Source of the DNA: Suillus spraguei
Taxonomy: Eukaryota; Basidiomycota; Agaricomycetes; Boletales; Suillaceae
DNA length: 64,000 nt
Assembly (NCBI GenBank): GCA_016800925.1
Contig: JABCPU010000052.1
Location: forward strand, 124,001 to 188,000
Reading direction: 5' to 3'
A program made the translations under genes and the position numbers. This document shows positions 1 through 13,800 of this stretch, one piece after another (position 1 is the first letter of the stretch; the number at the start of each line of letters is the position of its first letter). The notes under the pieces are model-generated. The model had not been told where the DNA came from, did not search any database, and worked only from the letters and a program-made list of their open reading frames with translations.

Positions 1-635
1 TTGTTGATATTCCTTATTTAAAGGACGACGATGGTTTGATTCTTTATGAATCGAGGGCAATCTGTCGATATATCGCTGCAAAGTACGCTTCGCAGGGAAC
101 TCCCCTCCTTCCTACCGATCCCACCGCCATCGCATTCTTTGAGCAAGCTGCGTCAACTGAAACATCTAACTACGATCCTTTCGTCTCCGGATTGGTATGG
201 GAGTTGAAGTTCACCATGTAGGTACCAAGTCATCTGCAATGCACTGTCGAATCTACAACTTTCAATATAGGTGGTATGGAGGGAAGACCGACCAAGCTCG
301 TGTTAAATTACTACAAGGCCAGCTTTCTGCTAAGCTTGATGTCTACGATGTCATCCTTGGAAAGCAAAAATACCTGGCTGGAAATGTGAGCGCCTGCATG
401 AACGAACGCTGAGTCGCGCTGACCCAGAGATAGGATATCACTTTGGCCGATTTGTTCCACTTACCCTACGGTGCCATCGCTCTTGATATCGGGCTCGATG
501 AGTTCAGCAGCCGCCAATGTTGCCAGGTTGGCTATTTATTTTTTCGATAGATCTTATACTAAATAATCATGGGATAGGTGGTGGAAAGATATCTCATCCA
601 GGGCATCCTGGGAAGCGGTGAAGGGAGGTATCTGA
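1..635 (+). CDS. glutathione S-transferase, phi-like (5' end outside window)
   Basis: Conjugates glutathione to electrophiles; cytosolic detoxification enzyme. The window opens inside the thioredoxin-like N-terminal domain: the reading VDIPYLKDDDGLILYESRAI contains the ES pair that in this family contacts the glutathione gamma-glutamyl group, followed by ICRYIAAKY. The helical C-terminal domain follows, with KYLAGN and DITLADLFHLPYG, the usual N-capping/hydrophobic-staple region, then ARWWKDISSR near the end. Exons as I read them are 1-217, 271-385, 434-526 and 578-635, all with GT-AG introns of about 48-53 nt; the joins keep frame across every conserved block. The stop is TGA at 633-635. Only the first 15-20% of the protein should be missing. 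The phi-class assignment rests on the LAG-DITLADL pattern and is less certain than the family. Confidence 0.9.
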
Positions 636-2074
636 TCGTCGGAGAAAACAATAGTTTTAGAATCATTGTATGTACGACATGTGGTCAGATCCTGTGATCA
701 TCAGTCCAGTCTTTCTCTTTCCACGTCATGGCGGATTTCACGTAATGAGCATTCCAAGGCTCGGGAAGCTGAATTTCGTGATCTAGTTCATTCAGATTTA
801 GGGTGTTATCAAAAAGCATGTCTAACACGAGGTGAAACAGAAAGCCGAGTTGCTTAGACAGTACTGTACAGCCTAGCGTCATCATTTCCACCGCGGGTGG
901 CAAATTAATAAATGAAACACGGGAGTACGTTCAATGTCAGAGAAGAAGACTGACCCTGAAAAAGCGCATGCAAGCTAATGTCACCAGCGCATAAATGCTT
1001 TGGCTTTATCGTGAAGGTCAAGCCTTGTAAGCGCAACCCGGCACAGCATGGCTGAAGAGAGAGAGATTGCCGGAACATCGGGCTGAATATTCTTGTGCAG
1101 GATAAAACTGCCGTATACGTCACAAAGTCAACCCACCAGATGATACGACAATGGTTGGCCAGGTCTACAGCAGACAAATTCAGGTAGCTCAATTGCATCA
1201 GGTACGTTGAACCTATACGCAAATGAGGTGTCGAAAGGCACGAAAGGAGACACCAAGAAAAGACGCAAGAGAAGTGTTGGAAGGCGCAGGAGAGACGCTA
1301 AGAAAGTGAAGCGTGAAATAGTGCAAAGAGCCACGAGGAGAGGTATCGGTCAGCACTACGCATGCAGAGCCAACAAAAGAGACTCACCTTCGCGGTCATG
1401 CATGCTAAAACATAATAGATGCGTCGACCCGCATGATGCGGTCAAGCACACTCCAGCAAAGAGGGAGGAATCGATCTATACCAACGCAGTCATCATCACC
1501 TACGAAACTCCCTGCACAACCCAACAAAGAGAAGGCTCAACCCTCCATTACAGCCACGCACTCTCCGACAAAAGCCAGGTAATATCCCACCGTCATGGTA
1601 ACGCACGCTCCGAGTCTTGAAAAATGAAGCATCGACCCGCCGTTATAGTCATGCTCACTCACAGAAGAGACACGCGTGGGTACTGAGGGGTGATCTTTGA
1701 TACGGCGGAACAGCATATGCGTGAATGAGTAAATATATGCGCCCAGTCTCAACGAATTATAATTTCGAATCAAGCACACCTGGTTTAGCTTTGCATCGCA
1801 AGGACAAAACATCAGGTGCAAGTGTGAAGGTATGCGCCTCAACCATACAGAGCAAGATACTGCATGAGAAGTTAGATCGCCCAACTCGAGTGCACGATTA
1901 AATGACGAGGTCAAAAATATGTTTTTTTGTTGAGCGTCCAATTCTTTCGTCTTTGAGCGAGCAAGAGATGAAGGAAAGAAACGAGGTGTAGTTTAGCAGT
2001 CTGGCTTAGTAAGCACTTGTTACAAACTTGTTAGCTCACCAATGTAAAAGTCTCGGACCAAAGTCTCAGATCTC
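636..2074. other. intergenic, no gene seen
   Basis: About 1.4 kb between the GST stop and the TFIIF beta start. The open frame at 1207-1620 (+) is rich in Lys/Arg and Ser with no domain, splice context or hydrophobic pattern that I recognise, and overlapping frames on the other strand are equally open, so I do not call it. The last 100-150 bases before 2075 presumably hold the TFIIF beta promoter. Confidence 0.5.
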
Positions 2075-3340
2075 ATGGATGATTTAACCGTTGAAGACGA
2101 GAAGAAGCCTTTCGAGGCCGAACACAACGATGAGGACACTCAACCAGATCCTGATGAGGAGCTAATGTTGGACAAGGGAAACGGGAGAGTATGGCTTGTC
2201 AAGGTGAGCGTCCCTACCCCATGGTTGTTTAAAGAAGGGTCGAGAGTGCTCCTTCGAGCCTGTCGGAACCTCTCGATTCCCTTTTCTTTCCGGGCTTTCT
2301 AATGCTGGTATGCAACTAAAGATACCAAAACATCTCATGGCCCGCTGGGCGGCCATTGACGCAGAAGATATTCATCTTGCTACAATCCGGGTGTACAAAG
2401 ATGCCGTCAACACATCCGGTCGATCCCCTCGCATCTTCTTGTTCTTGCCGCCTGACCCGAATGACCCAACCCCACGAGATCCAAGCCTGCCGGTCTTTTC
2501 TCCGGACGCAGCTTTCATACCTTCTGTTGAGGGGGGCATGCAAGTAGACAGATATGAACTTGAAATGGTCAACGAGGACGTCGAGAATCAGCTGGTAGTC
2601 GCAGACGTCCCAAAGACCCTGGACCCTCTGGACCAAACTCTACCCCGTATAATCCTCGAGCTAGAACAACCATTCTAACGGGTCGCATTAAACATGAATG
2701 CAATTTGCGTCCTCTTTTCAACGAGTCATACAGGCAACAAATGCGCGAACGAACTCGAAAATATAATACTCCACGAAGGCAGATTCTTATGATAGAAGAT
2801 GCTGGAGTTAGCCGCGGAGGTATTAACAGGTTGAGCAGTGGAGTTAACTCGGGATCGTTTGCGAACATGATCGTCCGTGTCCGCTTATTTAGATCGTCGC
2901 TAACAACTAACTCGATTTTATAGAAATTTCGACCCAAACCTGCCAAGGGCACATTTGAGCGTATGGCGCGTATGCCACGCAATCAACTCCTGGATCTTCT
3001 CTTCACACTCTTTCGTGAGCAACCCCGGTGGAGCATCAAGCCACTGCGTGAGCGCACCCAGCAGCCCGAGGCATATCTCAAAGAGGTCCTTCTTGCTATC
3101 GCTACCTTGAATCGTAGCGGAGAGTACAACGGAACTTGGGAGCTGAACGAAGTGTTCGCCAAAGAAGGGGTATTCCATTTTAGTTGTGGTTGTTTTTCAG
3201 AACTAAAGTCTAGAGAACAGATGAAATCCGAAAACGTTCCTGGACCAAGTTCTCTACCAGAAGGAGTCTCCGGTGATATAGGGATGGATGAATATGATGA
3301 AGACGAGGATGAGGATGATGACATGGAGGAAGTTTCATAG
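2075..3340 (+). CDS. transcription initiation factor IIF subunit beta (RAP30/Tfg2-like), frame break inside
   Basis: Small subunit of TFIIF, which binds RNA polymerase II and helps load it on promoters; nuclear. Exon 1 (2075-2203) is acidic and ends in GRVWLVK; exon 2 (from 2322) continues IPKHLMARW, the family's N-terminal dimerisation start, and runs to VENQLVVADVPK. The following linker block (RARTTILTGRIKHEC, RPLFNESYRQQMRERTRKY) is read in a different frame from about 2663. A 51-nt intron (2873-2923) leads to the C-terminal winged helix (FERMARMPRNQLLDLLFTLF, then LRERTQQPEAYLKEVL and TWEL). The tail is very acidic (DEDEDEDDDMEE). No GT-AG intron reconciles the two frames; one missing base, most simply in the C run at 2643-2646, does. 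Family identity is firm; whether the gene is intact is not. Confidence 0.88.
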
Positions 3341-3513
3341 GTTTGCATCATGGACAGGTCTCATTGTTTCTTTCCTTGTTTTCCGCTCATCATGTATATA
3401 TAGCTGCCTTCCATTAACACGCGGAGTTATTGATAGTTCGGCGCTCACTCGTGTGAAAGTAGTAGTAGCTCTTGTTGTTGCAGCAGGCTGCGCCTTATAA
3501 CTCTTTACTCACT

Positions 3514-4299
3514 ATGAATGTCCCGCCGTTGCTCGGTGACGGTCAGGGCAACTATAGAGTTCATATTGTGGGTAATAGTGGTGCGCCCGTCGTTTGTTTA
3601 TGGCCTCATTGCTCATTGACTGAGGTACTTGTTAGGCGTTGGCAAGGTAGGTTTAGATGAGTTATCTTGCGAAGCTTTGGAGAGTTCAACTCTTTGAAGT
3701 CAACCCTCAGCACGTACATTGCCACTAAACTCAATGTGCCATATATTTCTTTGGATGCACTTTTTTTTGGACCCGGGTGGGCAACCCCTTCAGCTGACGA
3801 ATTCAGGGAAAGAGTTGCTGGTGTGCTTACACAGAACTCCAAATCATGGGTCATCGATGGCAACGGCATACAGTCTGCTACGCTCATCTCGGATCGTGCG
3901 ACAGATACTATTTGTATGTCTTCTAACTTCTTGGCCTATCTACTACTCTGATAGTTGGCGTATCATAATAATATCTGATATTCTACGCCCTCCCATTTAG
4001 GGCTCGATCTCCCTCTATGGGTCTACTTGCCACGACTCTGTTGGCGTACGCTTCTTCGCCTGTTGAACATCATCCCAGGCTGTGCGGAAGGGTGCATTGA
4101 AACCTGGGGAGACGTTCTATCCACGAATGGTATTATCTGGTTCTGCATTACCCACCATGGGCATCGCAGACGGCAGTTTGGCGAAAAGCTCGCCGGTACC
4201 TCGATTGCGAAAGGAGGAAATATGAGGCGCCTCAATGAGTGGGACGGGGAATTGACGGAGTGGAAGGCTGAACTTGAGGAGATGTTGCGCACGCGCTAA
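3514..4299 (+). CDS. small P-loop kinase, adenylate-kinase-like (topology-modulation/FlaR-like family)
   Basis: Predicted nucleotide-binding kinase of about 196 residues; substrate unknown. The P-loop is assembled from three exons: 3514-3580 ends in HIVGNSG, an 11-nt exon at 3636-3646 supplies V-G-K, and exon 3 (3700-3913) begins S-T-L, giving GNSGVGKSTL, a canonical Walker A. Next come ISLDALFFGPGW and SWVIDGN, which match the 'x-D-x-hh-x-x-P-G-W' and 'h-h-x-D-G-N' motifs of the bacterial and fungal adenylate-kinase-like FlaR group. Exon 4 (4001-4299) starts IWLDLPLWVYLPR and carries a basic segment HHGHRRRQF that could be the lid. All junctions are GT-AG and the summed exons are in frame (591 nt). 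The start ATG at 3514 is the first in frame and lies just before the beta strand that leads into the P-loop. Confidence 0.75.
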
Positions 4300-4994
4300 G
4301 TGGTGTACCCGTTGTAAGTACTCTTAGTTCAATGGACCAGATATCATCTTTGTATACCGGCTCCGTACATTCTCTTTTGCTGGACATGCTCTAGAATGCC
4401 GTACGAGCTTGAATGAATACGAATTTGAGTGGCGTAACAAAGTACGCCCCGGGTTGGGACGCGCGTTCAAAACGCCGAGCGGACTGCGAAATCGAGATCT
4501 GTGGTAACCAAGGTTTACATCTTACTCATTATTAAGAAGCAGTGACCAAGACTCTGATTGGCGACAATCTGCTCTCACTGTGTCCCGGCCCCTAATACAT
4601 ATAAAATATTTATTCAAGTGGGAAAAAAAATCTAACTTGTAGTAGTAAAACAGCATCACTGTTTACCATCGGAAAATAGAGCGAACAAGCTTCTGACAGG
4701 GCCTCTAAACAAATTTCTATGGCTCCGGCAAGTTCCGAAGTTTAGTTATGACATTTTGACTTGACCTTGACTCTAAATCAACTCGTAATATGACCCGTGA
4801 CCTTCCAAACAGAATAAAAAAAATCTCGTAATTCATGCAGATAAGTTCTCAGTCACCCTGACTTAAACCCTGAAAACGTACTCACCCCCGAAAATAATAG
4901 GCTATCCACTCATATGAGGTGTAGCGCCGTTTTCCCAGTTTCTTAGCCCCCTCATCGCTTGAAGGAGCTGAGCAGCACATTGGTTATCTCCAGC
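4300..4994. other. intergenic, AT-rich
   Basis: About 700 bases between the P-loop kinase and the DUF6534 gene. The last part, with pyrimidine-rich sequence near 4937-4985, is the likely promoter and leader of the downstream gene. I see no coding potential or repeat. Confidence 0.5.
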
Positions 4995-6660
4995 ATGCTT
5001 TCTGTTGCTGGCATCTCGTACGTCTTCAAGTTAATCAGATATGTTAATCTCACCAACGCACTCAATCAGGTTCGGCCCCTTGCTCGCAGGCTTTGCACTT
5101 AACACAATTTTGTACGGCGCACTCGTCACATCAGTGCTCGTATATTTTTCTTCCTTCAAAAGGTGAGCAATGTAATCCAACGTGAATGCTCACTTTTTAA
5201 TCAATTATTTATCAGTGACGATACATGGATACGACTTCTTGTATGAGCCATTTGAAAATGGGAGGACAGCTGGTTGACTCTACTTTTCAGGTGTCAACCC
5301 TTTTGTTGTTATGCACCGCCAATGTCATCCTGGAGTATGTCTTCTTGAATGACACTCTCATTATCCACTTCGGTGTGTCCATTCCTATTTATACTGCATG
5401 CAGAGTCCGAATAGGTTCTACAAGGGGATCAAAATGCTTTGTCCAGAGCCAACTGGGGTGCGTTATTTCTTCATAATTCGTGTGGTATGGTTATCTTATT
5501 TGACACCAGTTTTCTCCTTACGTGCGTAATTCTCTTCGGTAGTCATGTGTTGGCATGTCAGTAATCGCCCATATCATTCTTAGCACCTGGAATCACGGTA
5601 TTTTTCTTCAGTCGTAAGCCTCTTTTACTGGCTGACGATGCACAAGGGTGTTATATCCACCCTCGTCCAGCTCTTCTTTGCCTGGAGAATTCGTATCTTG
5701 ACGTCTAGTTTCTGGCTAGTTGGAATCATCGTCTTCCTCGCGAGTGTTGCATTCTGTAGGTAGTCTAACTGTTCAAACCCACCCTTGTTGTCTCATAGCT
5801 GCCAGTTTGTGGCATTGGCACCACAATTGCGATCAATATGGTCCCCGTGTTCGCCCAGTTTCATAGGTTCGAAGTCGTATTTGTAATCGGCCTTGTCTCT
5901 TCTACTTTGGACAACCTCCTGATTACCGGGTTGCTTGTCCGTTCCCTGGTATGTCATTGTTGGTTTTGATATGGGCATACATCCTTTAACACACTACAGA
6001 GAGAACATAAAACTGGATTCTTGGACACTGACCATATCATCAAAAGGATAATACGAGGTACATAACTTCTAGTCGGTTCCTGTGTTAATGAGCGAGAAAT
6101 TGGCATTTTAGTCATTCTGCAGACCGGTCTACTGACAACAATATGGGCCCTTGTTGACCTAGCCGTATATATAGTGCTTGTGAGTCCGTTTGCTCGTCAT
6201 TAAATATTAACTTACTGGTTTGATTTCACTAGACCGATGGCATGTAAGTACATCTCTTGTATGCTTTTTCAAATATTAATACTCTACAGGCATCTGGTCT
6301 TCAATGAATCTCTCGCACAATTTTACACAATTTCCCTCATGTCGACGCTGGTAACTCGTCCACGAGACAATGCTTACACCGACTTTACTGTTGTAAATGG
6401 AGACCGAAATAGGCGAAGGGTCTGTCACAATTTCTTGCTTGGCTCATGATGCGAAGCTTTTTTCGATGATCAGCAGCTAACTAGGATATCAGGATACCCA
6501 AACTCCCCTTGAATATAGAGATGTAAGAGATCTTTTGTCGTACAAGATCTTGTGCTTATTCTCGACACAGGTTGGTCGGAGGAATTCCGAGTTGGTTTTT
6601 GATGCGGTCAGCCTAAAGAAATTCGATACGGAACACGGTGCCACGGACACTCAAAAGTGA
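4995..6660 (+). CDS. DUF6534-type multi-pass membrane protein
   Basis: A basidiomycete-typical seven-helix-like membrane protein of unknown function. It is cut into many short exons. Readable pieces in order: MLSVAGIS (exon 1, from ATG 4995) joined to FGPLLAGFALNTILYGALV (TM1); VSTLLLLCTANVILEYVFL (TM2); GVISTLVQLFFAWRIRIL, matching the family's 'Q-x-F-F-A-W-R-I' motif (TM3/loop); FWLVGIIVFLA (TM4); FEVVFVIGLVSSTLDNLLI (TM5); then TDHIIKRIIRVILQTGLLTT and TIWALVDLAVYIVL, the DUF6534 signature helix pair; and ESLAQFYTISLMSTL. A last exon after an acceptor near 6571 gives a short polar tail ending TDTQK with TGA at 6658-6660. The C-terminal exon chain (6350-6570) is my least certain part; an alternative end is the stop at 6447-6449. 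Confidence 0.7.
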
Positions 6661-7051
6661 CATAGACATACAGAACTTTTCCGCCATGTATCATGCATGA
6701 TTGTCCCATTGTATTACTGCCACAAACATATAGTTAGAGAACTCATTTGTTCCTTGTTTACAACATCACTAGCTCAAACTTATACTTATGTTACATACAC
6801 AGGCGGCCTCGTGGATGGTATATACACTTGGCGATAGATGCTTTTACCTCATAAAGGTGGAGTATGGTTGACACGAATTGCTTCCGCGGGATCAAACGTT
6901 CCGTCTTTACCTCAATGTACACTCATCATGCAGCTTTGAAGAGTCATCTACACCATAATGGCATCCGATTATTACGATATAAGAGCGTTGGTTTTAAACA
7001 CGTATAATCCTCGCATCCTGTCTACCCGTCAAGCAAACCTCCCAGTCATCA

Positions 7052-8635
7052 TTGAGAGGAATGGCATCAACCGAGGACCAAACCACTGTGAAACTCCCTC
7101 CTCTCTTGTCCAGGAAATTCAACATCACTGATGTCAAAAAAGACAAGCTCAAGTGGGACAAGGAGTGGGAGGCGGCGATCGCGTCATCAACAGCAGCAGA
7201 CGTCCTCAAGGAGATTTCCCATTCCATGAATGATTCTTTCTTCACTCTCGATGACCTGGAGCCCCTCTATTCGGATCTCCGCGACCTCCAAGAAGGTGCA
7301 GCTGTAACCCTGCGCGATATCTTCCGCGATGGGCAACTTAAAACCATCTGGTTGTTGTTAGATGCCTCTGAACAGAAGAGATATCTCCTTGCGGGCCTTG
7401 AGAGGGCATCTGAGTCGTCTACGCTCTGGGGCCAGGATTGTCGTGCTCTTTGTCCAGAGGTCACAGTTTCGAATTTTTTATTGGAGGGCGGAAAGGGTTA
7501 TATCGCTTTTCTCACTCGTTTCTTGGAGGTCTTCGAGTCGTCTGATCCGGCGTTTCTGCCAAACTCATGGTGGAAACAGACCTCGAATGCTGCTAGATCC
7601 GAAAGCACAAAGGTCATGTTTGAAGTCGCAACTATCAACAGGAACAAGTTCATCTGTAGGTTTTCTCCCGCCCATCATTCATTGCATGTCTGAAAATCAA
7701 CTACCAGGTTTCTTCGTGTCGTCTTCGTTGATGTCCATTATATACGACATTATCCATCGTAGCAACGGGATGAAAGATGTCCTGAACATCGTAGAGAACA
7801 CAGAAGCCTTTTTTGCCCATTCTTTAGCACTGGCAAATACTACTCTCAGAAACAAACCCCTTTTACGCTGCGAGAACTGCACAAAGACGCTAGAAGAAAT
7901 CGGACAAGGCGCTCGCTTCAAGGTGTGCGGTGGTTGCAAGACGAAACTCAAGTTCTCAGTACATTATTGTTCTCGGTGCGTAGTAGTGCTATGATCTTCT
8001 TCATTACGCCTCACGTTCCATCCGTTAGATCCTGCCAGAAGGAAGACTGGCCTGTTCACAAAAAGGCTTGTGGCAAGAAGAAAGTTTCGAAAGGTCTCAA
8101 GGGAACCAAGGGTGACGACCTTTGGAAATATACTAGTGATCAAATGAATCCGATCGTTGACACGATACGCGATCTCCCAAAGAATCAGGATGGGACTGTG
8201 TCTCTCACAGGCGTTGGCGTAGGTCCCTGTCAGGGTAAACGTTCCCCTGCTGCGGAGCGTCAAGCCAAGATGCTTGAAGCTGATAAAGATGTTGATTATT
8301 TCCTATTCAACTCAAACGATGTACCAGTCCGCTTTGTGATCGATGATCCGGGAGCGAAGATGGTCTTCCGGATCAACCGGCGCATGCTCATGATGCAGAC
8401 ATCTGATTCTGGTCTCGGGGCTCTAGCGGAGTGCCTGCTCAAGCACATGAGCGGGTATCCTGGTTTGAGTCGGGACATGATCTTGAAACAGCTCTGTGCG
8501 GAACACGGAAATGACACCATCGAAAAGATAGCTAAGTGGGAGCGGAGAAGTCAAGAACGTGGAATCAGCGCCGACACGATGATAGAGTCTCTGTCGGAGG
8601 ATTTCATGAAGATGGTTGAGCATACCTTCTCCTAG
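7052..8635 (+). CDS. MYND zinc-finger protein
   Basis: Protein of about 490 residues with a central MYND finger, a zinc-binding protein-protein interaction module; the role of this protein is unknown. Exons are 7052-7655, 7708-7975 and 8029-8635 with GT-AG introns of 52-53 nt. The N-terminal ~270 residues are helical with no recognised domain. The finger reads LRCENCTKTL, then FKVCGGC, HYCSR joined across intron 2 to SCQKEDWPVHKKAC, giving the full C-x2-C / C-x2-C / YC-x3-C / H-x3-C set. A basic stretch follows (KKKVSKGLKGTKGDD), then a conserved-looking C-terminal domain. An alternative start is the ATG at 7061 (MASTEDQ). It is one of three MYND genes in the window; they are not close copies of each other. 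Confidence 0.82.
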
Positions 8636-8962
8636 CGGTATGGGTTTTTATTTTCGCTTGCCGGATCTTATTGATTAGTGTTTAAAGACGGCGCGTTGTC
8701 TTCCCAGGAGACTAGGAAGGTTCTGGTGCCATTCGCTCGCATCCGTCCAGCATTCCTTTAACGTGAAACGCTCGGTCTCGTGTTCTTCAGGGGTATTGTG
8801 TTTGTGTCGATAAAGTGTACAATACTCGATCGTCATACTAGTTGATGCCATGGCCGTGTTTGTATCGCGGTAGTGCACACCAAGCCTACACTCGTGCTAA
8901 CTTCCAGTTCAATCGTCACTAAGTTTGTTACATTCTTGACTATATCTTGACGGCAAGAGCCC

Positions 8963-10281
<1,319 letters not shown>

Positions 10282-10893
10282 CGTCCCCTTTCCTCATAAA
10301 TTTCAGCGCGACATTCGAATTAGTAAAGGAAACATTCGAATTCCTTACAAACAGAAGAGGAATGCGAGTCGACATGTTGGAAGATACGTTAAAACTAACT
10401 CAGAAATGTGCTGATGATGATGGTTTTAAAGTATCAGGTTGGTGAATCTGTTAGTTCTGGGAGACAACATACATATCTTAGGAGCATGAATATGGACTCC
10501 CGCTTTCCTGATGGCTAGTCATGTGTACGAGTCTACGGAAAGGCTACAGAGATAAGGCGAGTCGGTCTCATGATACAATCTATATACACAGGTAAGGTAG
10601 GATGTTGCCTCGTGTTCCTCGAAAACTATAATAATTCCACACAATCCACAAAAGGTCAGCGCTGCATGTACTTCTCACTGCATTAGGGCATTAACACACA
10701 ATGTATATTCCAAGAAAGCCGAGAATAAGAAAGAGAAAGGACACAACTGTGAAGTTCAGTGCTCATGCCTCGACTGTGAAGTTGAACCATCGGGGTTTAC
10801 CATCCCAGATACATTCGTGATGTACGTTCCCCAGTCATTAAGCCTATGCATTCATCAGCAGGGGCAATTTGAATTCACCCATATGAGCGTGAC
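10282..10893. other. intergenic between AKR start and Zn2Cys6 gene end
   Basis: Holds the AKR promoter (higher coordinates from 10282, minus-strand gene) and the 3' flank of the transcription factor. I see no ORF or structured element that I can name. Confidence 0.45.
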
Positions 10894-13800
10894 TCACTCA
10901 AAACCAGTGGGAGCATTGGACCACATGGCAATCGTGTCCGTATTCATACCAGGATGCGGAAGCACATTTTGTTGTGTTCCATCCATCAGACTATGCATCC
11001 CCTCATAAGCGGAGGTCCCTGATTGATACTGTGACGGATACTGGTTCATCTGCTCGTAGAACATATCATCCACGCTGTACGAAGCAGGGACTGTGGCCTG
11101 TAAGTAATCTTGAGGCAGGGACGTGTTTTGCATAGAAGTCTGCGTAGCGTGCGGTTGCACCGGATTCCCACCCCCGTGGGAGTACCACATATTACTATTA
11201 GACGAGCCAAGCGATGGCGACGTGTTAGAGTTCACTTGGCCATAGAGCGGTAGGCGCCCAAGATCGTTGCTGTAGAGTGGAAGTTCATACGAGCTCACAG
11301 GCTTCGGGCGAGCATGGGCAGCTGCTTCGCGCCCGACGCGGCGTGATCCTGCGATGGTACGGGATGCTTGTGGCGGCGAACTCGTAGATAGAACAGATAC
11401 GGGACTATCTGAATCACGTTCACGCTTCGGTCTGCTAGTGGGACTAGGCTGAGGTAGCGGGAGGTCACCGACAGATGCTAGTTCGTACAGAATATCCCTT
11501 CCATATAGTTTGAGCTCTCCACCGAAAAGAGAGTAAGATGTAAATGTACACACCATAAACGACCAGCGGTGTGCCAGCTATAGATTAATGAGAGATATTC
11601 CTCTACAGTAAAAAAATCAACAGACCGTTTTTCGCACGACTTCAGTATGGACATGCACTTATGCACGTCTGCCATCTCTTTGGTGGGATCAGTGTACAGC
11701 CCAGAGCGTTTTCCACCCCAGATATTCAGGAGCAAGACGATACCTGCCGTAAACGCAGCCATCTAAAGCAACATTACGATGGACTAGACATAGGAGATCG
11801 AAATCCCTTGACGCACCTGCGAATAAGGCACCGGCTTACCAGATCGACATCGATATACATCCATAACGTGACTGCAAGATCGAGCAGCATTTGTACAGAT
11901 CGCCAAGGAAGGAAAAGACAGAGGAGATGGTTTTCGAGGCGACGGAATGAATGGGCGGTGGATGAGAATCTGGACATGATAGTAACTCGAATAGAGGGAA
12001 TACGACTGCAGGAAAAAGTCATTGATGTCCATATTTGGATCCCATCTGACTTTAGGTTGTGAAATTTAGCAACGGTGATAACAAAACCAAGCTAAGATAC
12101 ATACGGTGATCAGGAACAGTGTCGATCCATTTATTAAGCGCAGAATCAAGCTCTGCAACTATTTGTTGCTCCCATTGCTGCCCAACGAAGCCAAGCAGTA
12201 CTTTCAGCTTGTTGATCGAATACTGCAGTAAGTCATTAGTCGGCGGTTCTTATACGAAAAAAAGTTACATACGATGGTGCGAAGGGCAAACGCGAGTATG
12301 TGGTTAAGCTTCAGGAAACTGACAAAGTACGATACTAGAGAAGGTTTGCCAGGAGGTTGCTTGAACGCTCGGTCCGGGTCCGGGTGCTCCCAGTACTCGT
12401 CATCACATTCAAGAGGCATGTCGAGATCGAAGCTATGATTTCAGTCCGCTTCATATCATCAAAGTAACAGGGATAAACCCACTCTTCGTCCTGTATCGCA
12501 CACGGTCGTCCCAACGATGAGCTCACCAATCGGTCAAGGCTGATGAGAACCCTGAGACAAAACATTGAGACGCAATGCGCGACGGTAAATTATTTGAACC
12601 ATACCAAAATGCACGTTTCCAAAGCTCCTCTTCGATATTAGGCTTATGGCTGTAAGCCTTGCGGCGATGTGCACCGACATCCTGCGCAAGACGTATACCG
12701 ACTCCAACGATAGTCCAACATGCCTGCGGGGCCGAGGTCCCCATCAAGTAGATCACAGATAGCTGAGTGGGAGTTAGCAATTAAATGAAGGAACACTAGC
12801 TTGACACTTACACAATGCACTTGGAGGTCCTCCAGACATGGTGGCCCAAGCAGAGTCTTCCTGACCATCTGTACCTGTTCGAAAAACTTCCATCCCGATG
12901 AATGTTCGCTCTGACCTTCCAAACAGACGCGGCGATCGTCAGAGAAGCGCGAGCCTACGGCAAGGACTAATAAATAGACCGCCCCAAATGCCGCGTCTCG
13001 GCGGTGGAGTCCCTGCGCCGCCTTACGGTCAAAGGTTGGCCGGTGCAACAGCGGACTTAGAACATTATTGTACTTGAAATAGAGATCGATAAGGGAGGTA
13101 GCAAGATCTTCCTGAGGAAAGATATAGGTCGGCTCAACAACATCCTTCGTAGCCAGCTCCCACTTGATGAAACGTCAACCCTAGAAACAAAAGATGTGAC
13201 TATACGCACATGGAAGTTTCCATTAAACTCAGGGCGGAATTTACGTTGCCTAGGGTCAGTTTGGAGATCTTCATCGCCAGTGTACTCCTTTTTGAGGCCG
13301 ATAGCTTTTTGGATTAGGTTGACACCACTAGATTTTCCAAAGAAACGGGATAAGTTTGGATTGATAGACATGTTCTGCATGTGATCAGCGAGGCGGACGG
13401 ATACCAGGTCGTCGTCATCGCTGGATACGAGATCTTCGAGAGGAGTGGTAGCATAAGGGCTCATGACATGGCTTGTCGAGCCATTCATGTTCCCCTTTTG
13501 CCAAGTCTCCCTGTCCATGGGACCGCCTCCGAGTTCCTGAGAGAAGTCAGCGTCAGGGCAGACCTGGGTTGGAGTGAGCGACGATCATGAAGGGTATCTG
13601 CGCAACAGACCGACCTTTTGCAGAAGCTTCTCCATCTTCTCTAAACGATTCTCCAGGCTCTCGACATATCTAAAGTCATCGTCAACGGTATTAGGTGAAT
13701 GCGAGAAACCTATTACTTCACACTTACCCCTTCGGGGGACCTCGTTTCTAGGGCAAGGAGCGTTAGGCGCTACTCGAGGAGATAACCGAGGGGGAGAACG

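Noticed and set aside
1207..1620. 137-residue plus-strand ORF in the first intergenic region
   Set aside because: Lys/Arg- and Ser-rich, no motif, overlaps open frames on the other strand, and has no splice or neighbour support.
2592..2665. An intron to explain the TFIIF beta frame change
   Set aside because: All GT sites (2595, 2598, 2607, 2647) combined with the AG sites at 2660 and 2664 give the wrong phase or an intron of under 20 nt.
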